In this document: positions 20,881-31,468 of the stretch, piece after piece | Layout of the letters: each line of letters begins with the position of its first letter | Numbering within the stretch: the stretch's first letter is position 1 | DNA from: Calvatia gigantea | Taxonomy: Eukaryota; Basidiomycota; Agaricomycetes; Agaricales; Lycoperdaceae | DNA length: 64,000 nt | NCBI GenBank assembly: GCA_025093985.1 | Contig: JACAAK010000005.1 | Coordinates: forward strand, 2,418,001-2,482,000 | Direction: 5' to 3' | Translations under genes and position numbers: made by a program | Notes under the pieces: model-generated | Databases searched by the model: none | What the model was told of the DNA's origin: nothing | What the model saw: only the letters and a program-made list of their open reading frames with translations

Positions 20881-22397
20881 GCGAGAAACAGTGTCTTGCT
20901 ACATATGTCAACATCAACGGGGTTGATGCTTGGACTCTCTGGGACTCAGGAAGTACCATAACCAGGTTGACACCAGCCTTCGCACATGTGGCCGATGTTG
21001 TGGTACACAACCTCGCTGACCCACACAGTTTACAACTGGGCACGGTTGGCAGTCGGTCTATCATTAAGTATGGAGCTAATGTCTCCATGAAGATCGGGTC
21101 AAACAATATCACCACGTACGTTGACATGGCCAACTTTGACTGATACGATCTAATAATGGGGGCTGGATTCATGAGAGCACATAATGTTGTGCTCAACTTC
21201 ATAAATAACCAAGTAGAACTACTTGGTGAATGCTTCAATGCAGTAAATGTTGCTAGTGAAACGGATTCTCATCTTCATCAGCACCGAGCCACGAAGAAGG
21301 TCACAATGGAAGAGGTTGATGATCCAGACACTCCTCGCACCATCAATGCGAACTGGGTGCTGATAGACAACCCCCTCCCAGCGAGGCCTAACAGTCTCTA
21401 CTATAACCACTGCATGCCAGCAGAATGGAATGCGATGGTAGATGATATGTCCACTGAATATCAGTTTGGGATGAAAGATATCCCCCAAACTGGATTTCGT
21501 CAACCTGCCGATGGAGAGGTGGATGAACCTATCATCCTCAACTTCATGAAATATCCTGAGCCTAAGATCCCTGAGGCATTGCGAAATTGTAATGCTATGA
21601 AGATGCCACCCAAGGAAGCACTTGACCAAGTGCTTCGAGGGAAAGCATCCTGGATCATTGGGAAACAACCTAACAAGGTCGTAATTAAGCTCGACCTTGA
21701 ACATCTTCGTAACCAGTGGTACAAAGAGTTCAAAGATATAATGCAGGGCATGCCTGATGAGCTGCCCCCTCTACGTGAAGTCAATCATGAGATAAATCTC
21801 ATTGACGACAATGTACGGTATAGTAACTGTACCCTTCATTGCCCTCACTCGATGCGGCCTCAATTTTATGAAAAACTGGACCACTATGTGAGAGCTGGCT
21901 GGTGGGAGCCTAAACAGGCTACTCAAGCCTTATCTCTACTGTGCATCCCAAAGAAAGACGGTAAACTCAGGACTGTCATAGATGCCCGCAAGCGCAATGA
22001 TAATACAGTAAAGGATGTTACGCCTTTACCTGACCAGGAAATCATCCGAGAGGATGTCGCCTGAGTGAAATTTTGCTCCAAAATCAACTTGGCTGACACC
22101 TATGAACAGGTGCGAATTCGCCCTGAGGATGTCAGCAAGACTGCCTTTTCAACGATAGCTGGGACATATCTCAGCCATATCATGCAACAAGGGGATTGTA
22201 ATGCCCCTGCTACGTTCCAACGGCTAATGACCATGATTTTTCGCAATGTTATTGGCATATTCCTACATGCCTACTTAGATGATTGTTTCATCTATTCAGA
22301 CTCGGTCGAAGATCATGAAGTTTACCTTCGTATAGTCTTCGAAAGATTAAGAGCGAATCAGCTCTTTATCAAGTGGGCTAAATGTGAGCTGTACGCT
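20881..22397 (+). pseudogene. pol: Gypsy pol: protease and reverse transcriptase, decayed
   Basis: This is in frame with gag. The aspartic protease motif WDSGSTITRLTP lies near 20937-20980, followed by the flap strand and YDLIMGAGFMRAHNVVLNF. TGA occurs at 21141, where the family normally has Arg before YD. The RT thumb/finger motifs are LLCIPKKDGKLRTVIDAR, KINLADTYEQVR, QQGDCNAPATFQRLM and the catalytic YLDD box at 22272-22283. TGA occurs again at 22062, just before VKFCSKI, another usual Arg position. RT is cut at about 22397, after the codons for KCELYA, by a 1.3-kb insertion. Confidence 0.9.
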
Positions 22398-23709
22398 GTA
22401 ACAGCAAAGCCGTTTTCACACATGAAAATCGCTAATCTAAGGCATACAAGCCTAATCTAATGATTGCATCGAACCTTCCTATAGTAGTACGACCTAATCT
22501 AAGAGCCCAACAGTATAATAAAAGAGTACTTGATCACTGTAGAACACTATGACCATTGATGACAGATAGCAGCGGCTATGGGATGACCACTATGCTTAAC
22601 AAAAAGCAATTCTAACAGTGTACCATATGACCAGTCATGATTCCGGCTGGACCAGGCAGTAAAACCATTCCAATGCATTTATACAGAGCTATGGAACCCC
22701 TCCAATGAGCCTAGACTCAGGAAATAAGTCCGACGTACTTAATCTAAAAGGATGATCAGCATGTTCACAAGGAAATGCCACCATTGTTAGATTAACAAAC
22801 ATCACTTAGCACTAATGACGCATATGGGCGTGTTCGTGTACAATCCATGGGGACACGTAGGAGAACAGTTCACGCAACGTCCGAAATCTTAGATGTTCTA
22901 CATATTTAGAGAAGAATGTAGACCCAGAGAACGGGCTAAAACACAGCCCGGAACAAATGGATACCCGGAATCCTTCTGTATTTCCAATGTTTCACTAATC
23001 TAACAGGTTGCGGCTCTCTTGGTGTGCAATCTAATCTACTGGTTTGTACCTTGCTTGATAATATGTTCCTAGTTGTGTAATCATTGTCTTGTCATAACGA
23101 GCACCCAAATAATATATAAACCCCCTCTGAGGTGTCGGACATGGCAAGGAACCTACTAGCCATTGTCCAGCCTTCAGAGCACAGTGAAAAGTGATCTATT
23201 GTGCCTGAGCAAAGCAAAGTAATAAGTTCTTTCAAGATTAACTGGATTAAGTGACTTGAGCTAAGGTTGAGACCTTTGTAATCTAAGAAGAAGACCTCGG
23301 CTTACTTATGAAGTGAGCTTAGATTAAGAGCGTATTGCATCGCTACACCCTGGTACTTGGAGTATCACAAGTGTAGGACAGTGCGCTTCTGGTCATTGAC
23401 TTGATAAGGGTGAATCTTAGGGAGTACCTGAGGTTCTGTGTCTTGTTAACTTCTTAGATAATAGATGCAAGTTGCGCTTTTTACAAATGTAACTTGGCTT
23501 TACTCTTCTTAGCGAAGGTAGCTAGTTATTCTGGTGTTCTCTATGCATTGTGTTTCGTGTTATTTTGTGGAATTGTCCCTCATATTGTCAGATTGCCTCC
23601 CCACGAACTTGCCTTGTGCAGAAATCTTTAGAAAATCTATTCTGTCAGCTTAATCTAAGCCATACATCCATATCACATTTAGTTATTCTATTTCTGCCTC
23701 TTTAACACA
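22397..23709. mobile_element. 1.3-kb insertion splitting Gypsy RT; LTR-like, rich in TAATCTAA
   Basis: Gypsy pol coding stops after LYA and resumes at 23713 with RVDCLGHIIDD, the next expected residues. The intervening 1313 bases have no ORF of note. The ends read TGTAACAGC and TTTAACACA, which would suit a solo LTR, and a TATATAAA box lies near 23110. However, no 5-bp target duplication flanks those ends; the only shared word is ACAG (22401-22404 and 23707-23710). The word TAATCTA(A) recurs at about 22433, 22453, 22494, 22739, 22995, 23032, 23279 and 23651, and once inverted near 23322. That could mean subterminal transposase sites or LTR regulatory repeats. Class uncertain. Confidence 0.6.
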
Positions 23710-23712
23710 GAC

Positions 23713-26232
23713 AGAGTGGACTGCCTTGGCCACATCATCGATGATCAGGGTATTCACCCCAACCATGATAAGCTTAATCGGATAACAGAGTGGCACACTT
23801 CGCGAGTATATAACGATGTCCAGTGTTTCATTGGACTTGTCAATTATTTGTCGAACTTCCTGCCCAACATATCAGCCTATACTGGGCCGATAATGTCCAT
23901 CACTCAGAATGGGACACCATTCCATTGGAGACCGCTTCACCAGCAGTGCTTTGATATGATAAAACACATCTGCCAGAAGACACCTGTGCTGAAGCCTATT
24001 GACCCACACACAGGAGTACCTATCTGGGTCATTTGCAACGCCTCTAAGACTGGCATCAGAGCAATGTACAGTCAAGGGGATAAATGGACGAAATGTCATC
24101 TAGCAGGGTTAATGTCGCGTAAGTTTACACCTGCACAACAAAATTACACAGTACATGAGCTAGAAACACTCGCTATCCTCGAAGCCCTAATGTGCTGGGA
24201 GGATAAACTTGTGGGTTACAAAATCCACGTCATAACTGACCATAAGGCACTAGAGTTTTTTAAGACTCAAGCTAACCTATCTAGTCAGCAGCAGAGGTGG
24301 ATAAACTACCTTGCACGATTCTTATTTGACATAACATATGTCAAAGGAGAAAAGAACAAGGTAGCAGACTGCTTATCTTGCTACTTTGAAAGTGACTTGC
24401 TGGGTGAGCTTCATCACCCCACTGAATATGTTAATGTCGATGCCTGTATCGACCCAGAATCTGAGGACCTTCCTCAGGACAGGGCTAGGGAAGCTGAGCA
24501 GCATAAAGAACATCTCCATGCTATCTAAGTGGAGGAATTGCATCGAAGTTCATGACTTCAAGAGAAACAAGATGCAAAGGCTAATGAAGCCAAAGATCTT
24601 GAGGAAGCAGATAAGCGAATTGAGGGAGAAAAGTCTCCCTCTGTGGCCGCTACCTCTGGATCAGTTGGTGAAACAATACCACCCACGGAACTGACAGTTG
24701 TGGATATGCTGAAAAATCAGCACATCTCTGATAAAGTAATAGAAGTACCGGACGACTTCCCGGATAAGGTACGGAACGGATACACAAATGATCCGTTCCT
24801 GTCTAAATTGCTGAATGACATCAGTCAGCATAATAATAACTTTTCATTAGAGGAGAAACTCCTCTATAAAAAGAACACTGATGGTGAACTAGTGTTGTGT
24901 ATACCAAATGATCGTGAACTCATCACGATCTTAATAACCCAGGGCCATGAGATCATGGGCCACTATGGTGACCAACGGACGAATGAATACATTCGTCACT
25001 GGTATTGGTGGCCAAAAATGACTCGTGACATACACGAGTTTTACAGATCATGTCAGATGTGTCAAACGTCTAAGACATTAAATGCGAAACCAGCGGGGAA
25101 GCTGCATTCACTTACCATCCCAATGAAACCTTGGGATTCCATTGGAATGGATTTCATTGGACTATTCCCAGAATCCAAAGGATTTAACTTTTTATGGGTA
25201 ATTATTTGTAGAATGACCAGTATGGTCCACTTAATACCCGTACACACAAAAATGAAAGTCTCTGAACTTTCATGGATCTACCTTCAAGAGGTAGTGAGAC
25301 TTCACGGTCTCCCAAAGTCAATAGTAAGCGACCGTGACCCACGGTTCACATCAGCATGGTGGCAACACCTGCATAAGCTTATGTGGGCAAAACTACTCAT
25401 GTCTACGTCATTTCACCCACAAACGGATGGTCAAACCGAATGGGCCAATCGGGACATTGGCCAAATTTTTCGTGCGGTCATGCGCCATGACCAGAAAGAT
25501 TGGGTAAATAAATTACCCATGACAGAGTTCATGATTAACGCGAGCATATCTGCCATGACCAGTTATGCACTGTTCGAATTGAATGGAGGGTATATGCCCT
25601 CTATGGTTAGAGAGTTACAGAGCGATAAAATCGCTCCCAAGGGAATTAAAGCGTTCGCTGAGAATGCACTCGGTAACTTAGCTGAGGCACACGACGCTAT
25701 TATAGAAGCCAGAGCATTCCAAATGCTCAACACGAACAAAAAGCAGGGCGACGAACCCGCAATTAAGGAAGGGGACTTGGTGTATTTATCCACCAAGAAC
25801 CTCAATTTACCTAAGAACAGGGCATCAAATCTCTGTCCCAAGTTTATTGAACCGTACAAGGTCCTAAGGGCAAATCCCAGTGTGTCAACATACACACTAG
25901 AGTTACCGCCGGTGCTGGCGAGCCAGAGGATCAACCCTACATGGAATGTAGGGTTGTTAAGACCATTCATCACGTCAAATGATGTGTTATTCCCCAATAG
26001 GGTGTCCCCTGAGCCCTATGACTTTGGTCTCAATGACGAACATAAATGGTTCATTGACGAGATCACAGTGCACCATTGTGACAATCATGACAAACTGGAA
26101 TTCGAGGTAAGGTGGAGTCTGGGAGACACCACTTGGGAACCTTACGAGGTCTGCAAGAAATTGGCAGCCCTCGACAGATATCTGGAATTGCACAGCGTCC
26201 GCCACACAAGTCAGCTCCCAAAAAGGAAATAA
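23713..26232 (+). pseudogene. pol: Gypsy pol: RNase H, integrase and chromodomain, decayed
   Basis: This segment opens with RVDCLGHIIDDQGIHPNHDK (RT connection). The RNase H follows, with ICNASKTG where the family has Asp before AS, so a catalytic Asp is replaced by Asn, then YTVHELETLAILEAL and TDHKALEFF. Stops TAA (24526) and TGA (24553) fall in the linker. The integrase has an H-H-C-C zinc domain (HEIMGHYGDQ to CQMCQ), then the catalytic residues in WDSIGMDFIGLF, SDRDPRFTSAWW and DGQTEWANR. The last usually reads ERANR, and the change fits CGG to TGG. A chromodomain near 26050-26200 (LEFEVRWSLGDTTWEPYE) closes the protein, which ends at TAA 26230. Integrase inserts cDNA and the chromodomain directs it to chromatin. 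Confidence 0.92.
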
Positions 26233-26409
26233 TGGTGCCTCAGAGAGGTGTCATACGATTACGTCCCGTCAGGAAAAACTAACCAAAGTCTATCAGCTTT
26301 GGTAATATGAGGCCTTGGCAGAATTAGCCACCTTTTTTTCCTTCTCCTTACTTACAACCACCACTGAACCCATTTTTCTACAACAACTTGCATTCCCCAC
26401 CACACAACC

Positions 26410-29172
26410 ATGTCCTCTGCCACACCAACATGTGGTCACAGTGGACCTCGCCGCCCATCATGAACACAAGGACGTGGATGCAGAGACCCTGGATGAGGGT
26501 CTAGTAGAGGGAGGAGAAGGGAAGAATTGTCTTCCCAACAGAATACCCAACCACCTCCTCAGCAACAACAACCACAATATCCACTGCTGGAATTCAGAGA
26601 AGGCAGGTGATACAGCCCTCCACCACGACACCAGTCATACGATGATGGGTACATGTTGTCATTATACAAACCACCTCGGAGTAGACCTCACAGACCACCA
26701 CCAAGCATACCATTACCATATGACAAGGAGTACTCCTCATCATCTCAATCTGCTGGAGCCAGAGGAAAGAAATGGCATCATGAGTGAAGCCTACCACCAG
26801 CCATGAGCTCATCACAACCTTCCAGGCAGAGGAGCTATGCTCCTGCCACCACCCGAAATGACAAGGTAATATCTTGTCTACTTGAGGCTGGGATTGATGA
26901 GAACCTCATCGAGTTCCTCAACCTCGAAGATCAAGCTGGCGTGATGGTAATCACGGACCTCCTGGGCGTATTGGACGCAGCATGAGCTGAGAACAAATGA
27001 CTCAGCGACAAGGTCAAGATCTTAATGGAGCGAGCCTTCGCTCCCCTGCTGAGACCACAACATAGTGCTACAAGGGCAGAATACAAGAGTGGGAAACCAG
27101 ACACATACTCATGTCCCACTACAAGCAATCCTGGACTGCCGACATCCAGGACGACTCGTCCCAAGTTGCAAGAATCAGCCAGGGTGAGTGATACACTCAC
27201 CATACCTCGAACGACCACGGCCCCAGCGAAGAAAAATCTGCCCCCACCGGTAGAATGGGACAACAGCCACATAGACGAAGACATCCCAATGACAGACGAC
27301 ACACAGCCGCAGGGAACACGTCCAATGGAAACACTGCCCGAGGCAGCACCACCAGGGTGGTCGTTTGAGGACCCAATAAGGGTATCTGCTCCCGGAACCC
27401 TGGTTCCTCCTCCCCAAATTCAACTGGATGATCATTTGGAATGATTAAAGAAAACCACAAAGAAACGGAGCATGTACGATGAATCTGACTCAGACTCAGG
27501 TGCATCAAGCGACAACAGCAAGGACCCGGAGGAGATGACTCCTCAACAATGCAAGAAGGCCACCAGGAAGGCAGAACAGCAGAAGAAGGAGCACAAGCAG
27601 AAAGTGCACTGGGACCCTGGCCGGATCCCCGACACATGGGGCATGATCAAAACACGCACTGGAGTTACTGAGCGCAATAATGAAATGCGCTACATACTGT
27701 CATGGAGAGTGCATCACTCTCCGCGAACGAATATAGTTGCTGCTGGGGGGTCAGGATTGGTACAATCGAGGGCCGACGTGACTCGTGGCCCCTGATATGA
27801 GCCCCAACATGCAGTATATCATGCTGCCCCTCGAGGGCTGCCCATGAACCCACATGAAGTTGACCAACTTTGCAGTGTGGTTGCCGGGACCCATCATGCT
27901 GCAAAAACCCATTTAGAAGCGCACATACTTCTCTATGAGCTATACACCATTGCATCTAGAACCATGCCTGGGTTCCATGACCACGCGATGCAGTACATAT
28001 TAAACAGCAGCTTCATTGAGGAGAGAGTACACAACAACATATCCACGGACTCTCCTGCATGGGCCGACTTCCATACACCCATGCACTGGAATTATGGTAG
28101 CACCCTAACGGGCAACCAGAACAACCTGAACAAGGGAGCAGGCATGCACCAGCCTGATATGGTGGAAATGCTCCACATTGATACTGTGGGGCAACATATA
28201 ATGTTGCATAGCCATCTGGGGATGAAGAATTTCACCAATGGGACTGTCATCAACTTCATGTATGGTGTTCATCAGCGATCCACCTTTGGATATGGCCTTC
28301 TTAGGCTGCTCACCCCCAAGGATTGCGAACTATGTGTATCATTCCAACGATGATTTGCCATTATCATGGTGAGCCCCAACATGTATCGTGATGCAATCGC
28401 ACGATACAATGAGAATAACCCTACTGCCCTATTCCAGGAGCAGTCTGGGCCAGTGTATGCAATCTGGCGTGCCATTCTCCCCGAGAACTCCAAGGGGAAC
28501 ATCTCTCTCGATGACATTATGGGGGCCATGGTTTACAACCAGATTCCCCCCGCATGGATAGACCATGTATACCTGTATGGCCTGCACTTCATGGCCCACT
28601 CTTACTCTGGGTCCGCACTCCATGACGCTCTTCTTCATGAGCATGACAATAAATGTCTTCGTCGTCTCCAGGAGTTTGGCGTGCCCCCTGCCATCCCCGA
28701 ATGGGACGGGTGGAGATATCCCACCCACAAAGACAATCTTTATCTCATGGTAATGACCCATGAAGAAGATGAAAAGCAAATGGACATTGGCTATGGCGAT
28801 GGCCGATGGCTTCTCATAGGGGAATCCCCTTACTTCACTCACTTAGTGACGGGTCTGACTCGGACACATCAAATGGTCGATGTACCGGTGCTGCCAGAAA
28901 CTGATAGGGACATACAATGCGACCCCCCCATCATGCTCGTCCCTCACCCATCCGCCATCAAGGAGGACGGTGATGAAGAATTCGGGCCCAACACTATGGA
29001 CGTAGCCCTAGACAACACTGTCCCGATCGACCAGGCAACTGATACAGTTGCCCCAACAACCACTCCAAACCCCTCGTCAGAGATCTCTGGAGCTTCTGTA
29101 CCCCCAGCCAAAGCCTCACTGATAGGATCGGACAACTCTAATGCCACTGCTCATCAGTCTAAGGCCGTGTAA
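26410..29172 (+). pseudogene. Extra ORF (about 920 codons) downstream of Gypsy pol, function unknown
   Basis: A single frame runs from ATG 26410 to TAA 29170, interrupted only by nine TGA codons (26461, 26494, 26608, 26785, 26983, 26998, 27442, 27793, 28351), with no TAA, TAG or frameshift. Several TGAs sit in Arg-rich context, so they look like decayed CGA. Predicted layout: residues 1-130 are low complexity and rich in Arg, Gly, Pro and Gln; about 140-210 is helical, with ENLIEFLNLEDQAG and a possible coiled coil; about 210-440 is disordered, with acidic and Lys-rich stretches; about 440-800 is a globular region rich in His, Tyr and Trp (HWNYGSTLTGNQNN, GMHQPDMVEMLHIDTVGQH, FGYGLLRLLTP, PAWIDHVYLYGLHFM); and the tail is Pro/Thr-rich. 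It shows no signal peptide or membrane anchor, so nothing supports an envelope. I do not recognise it. Confidence 0.75.
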
Positions 29173-29411
29173 CTGTAACCGAAGACCAGCGACAAGGTGC
29201 CCACTTGCCCCTCACGTACCTACCTATTGGCTGGTACTCCTTATTCTCAATCGTTGAGTCCACATAACCATGGGCTCAATGTTCAGACTTAATAGGTCGC
29301 AATTTGTGACCCACAAAATAAAATAAAACCTAAACCAACGTCGAGGCCAGTGTATCCACTGTCCTCTCAAACCATCTTGATCAGACTGTGTACTAGTCTC
29401 GTCAGGGGGCG

Positions 29412-29670
29412 TGTAAGGGGTAATCCCCCACCCTTTCCTTTATTGGACTTGTCATTATTCCTTTATCGTGTACCATTTGTTATTTCTTTATTTTCCCTTG
29501 TTTTGTGCCATAAAACAAATGCAAACTTAGTCACTATACAATGCCCTGTATGTCAAGCTGTTACAGCTCAACTATTATCTTTTTGTTATACATATGTTTA
29601 CCGATATACACAGGTCAAGCGTATTTCGTATGACTTAAGATATATAGCCCGTAAAGTGTCTTGCTTTACA
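29412..29670 (+). repeat. Gypsy 3' LTR
   Basis: This is the right LTR, followed directly by AGATG at 29671-29675, the matching target duplication. It is preceded by the short purine-rich run CAGGGGGC, a possible polypurine tract. There is no indel against the left LTR. Confidence 0.92.
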
Positions 29671-30880
29671 AGATGCAACTGTACTATCTGTTCAAGTGGG
29701 TTTTGATACTATCAAACCTGGATAATCAAAGGTCTCTGTTGATTAATATGATTAATGCAGGGAGTAGCATGTTTGCACTGGCAAAGTCATCAGTACCCCC
29801 AATCAGGACCCTTGAAAATTGGGGGGGACCCCTGATCAAATCCAGATAAGAATTGGGAAATTGCACAAGAGCCCTGTTCAGTTTCCTGGATAAAAATTGA
29901 AAATTTCAGCTGAAACTCTAGTAGGGTTTCCAGATAAAAAATTGGGTTTGTGAGGGGGGGCTTGATCAAATCTAGATAAAAAACCTTGCAGATGGCAGTT
30001 GGGAGCAGCCCAGGGTGGTCCCACTTCCAGACTGCCTCATTTGGGTGTAGAATGGCTTGACTTCTGGCACAAAGTCCAGATAAAAAAGGGGGGCCAGAGG
30101 CTCCTGATTTTTTTCTGGATAAGAATCATAGAATTTTTCGAAAATTTGTGTGGATAAAAAGCCCAAATCTCAGATCAGGGATCCCCCCCTATATTCAGGG
30201 GTCCTCCCCAACCCCAAAACCCAGGGAACATGTACATCTCTGTTGATGATAGGCAACTGGGATGTGATCATGTAGAGAAGAGGATATTCCAAGTATGTGC
30301 TCCACTCTGGTCCCAATCTGATCCCATTCTGATAATCCAAAATGAGATTGAGAAGGGCTATTCTGGCTAGAATGGACTCCTAGGGCTTTTACTGTGCCAG
30401 AATGGCCATTCTCAATCTTATCCTGTTTTGATTCAGAATTTTATTTTGTTGATACAGAACCTTCATCTGTTACAGCAGGGTGGTGTGTACAATAATCCAG
30501 TATGGGACAGTCTTTTGCCTGAGCCTATACAGGGAGCTTAAATCTAGCCTATGAAATCCAAATTTTTGAGTTTATATGTGAATAGGTCCTTTTATGTTGC
30601 CATCAGAAGGCAGTACAGTATGGTGCTAGGACTAAGGATCAATCAATCAATTTGGACTCCAAGCACAAACAGGAGCCAGCAGAGTTTTGAGGTGTTAATT
30701 CTTTAAAAATGGTAGATTCCATTGAGTTCACTAAGGAGCTTGTGATGGAGAGCAACAGCAGGCCAAGCAAGTGTGCAAACCCCTACCCCAGGACCTACTG
30801 AGGGGCCAGGTGGAATGCCAACACAATAGATGACCCAGAATGGCCATTCTATTCCTATTTTGGCAAAAAATCTGGATGGG

Positions 30881-30998
30881 AGTTTCAAACATGTCCATTC
30901 TAGTTCCCATTTTGATCAAATTACACTCAAATTTTATAAAATAGAAATCAAAATGGAATTAGAATGAGATCCAGAATGGACATGTAATATATTTGAAA
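30881..30998. repeat. Imperfect inverted repeat, MITE-like
   Basis: The left arm TTTCAAACATGTCCATTCT and the right arm AGAATGGACATGT (30973-30985) followed by TTTGAAA form a fold-back about 110 bp long, with a 13-bp perfect core. The centre is AT-rich. No target duplication was found, so the class is unknown. Confidence 0.45.
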
Positions 30999-31320
30999 GA
31001 CCCTAATAGACCATTATCACAAGATGTTGATGATCTTAGTAGCACCTTGAGCACCAGTCCCTAACTCTGGTGATGGATGCAATTGAACAAGCACATTTCA
31101 TAACTTGACCACAAAACCTAGTGTAGGATAAGTATGCTGTATAATTTTAGACCTCCAATTCCCATGTGTACTGAGCAGCAAGTAATTCTTTTTTTTATAC
31201 CATGGTGATCTTCATGGTTCTGCTACAAACTTAAAGCCCTGCAGAAGTACAGTAAAAACTTGCCAGACCTATGATACTTTTCAGCAAAAAGCAACATCAA
31301 ACAGACAGTTCATAGTAGCA

Positions 31321-31468
31321 CACTGTACCAACAAGTTGGCGTGACACTCATTATATCAAAATCATATTAAATCCAAAAAGTGTAGTCTTCAATATGACAC
31401 ACTTTACACTGTTTGAAATCAATATGATTTCAATATGACCTATGTCACATCAGCTCACTGGCACAGTG
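31321..31468. mobile_element. Short inverted-repeat element (MITE), copy 1
   Basis: 148 bp, starting CACTGTACCAACAAGTTGGC and ending CTCACTGGCACAGTG, almost fully self-complementary. AGCA flanks both sides (31317-31320 and 31469-31472). It is clearly related to the element at 59383-59527. It has no coding capacity and depends on an unknown transposase. Confidence 0.75.

Larger units (their letters stand above)
6438..29670 (+). mobile_element. Gypsy (chromovirus-like) LTR retrotransposon with nested insertions
   Basis: Two 259-bp LTRs (6438-6696 and 29412-29670) begin TGTAAGGGG and end TTTACA. The 5-bp word AGATG lies immediately before the first (6433-6437) and immediately after the second (29671-29675), so the pair are the ends of one insertion. 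Removing the nested Copia element (6948-18324 plus one TSD) and a 1.3-kb insertion leaves an element of about 10.5 kb. Its order is LTR, gag, protease, RT, RNase H, integrase with chromodomain, an extra ORF, LTR. All frames carry premature stops, so the copy is dead. The LTRs differ at 19 of 259 positions, all transitions, which makes it older than the Copia insertion it contains. Confidence 0.93.

Noticed and set aside
18330..26232. TGA read as Trp or selenocysteine (alternative code)
   Set aside because: Host genes in the window use TGA as terminator (for example the kinase and first seven-helix gene), and lost residues are Arg at conserved sites, so decay explains it better.
26315..26806. 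163-codon ORF, His/Thr-rich
   Set aside because: Overlaps the start of the Gypsy third ORF in another frame; composition is that of a frame shadow, and the frame of 26410 continues into the long ORF.
26410..29172. Third ORF as an envelope gene
   Set aside because: No signal peptide, membrane helix or furin-like site; position alone is not evidence.
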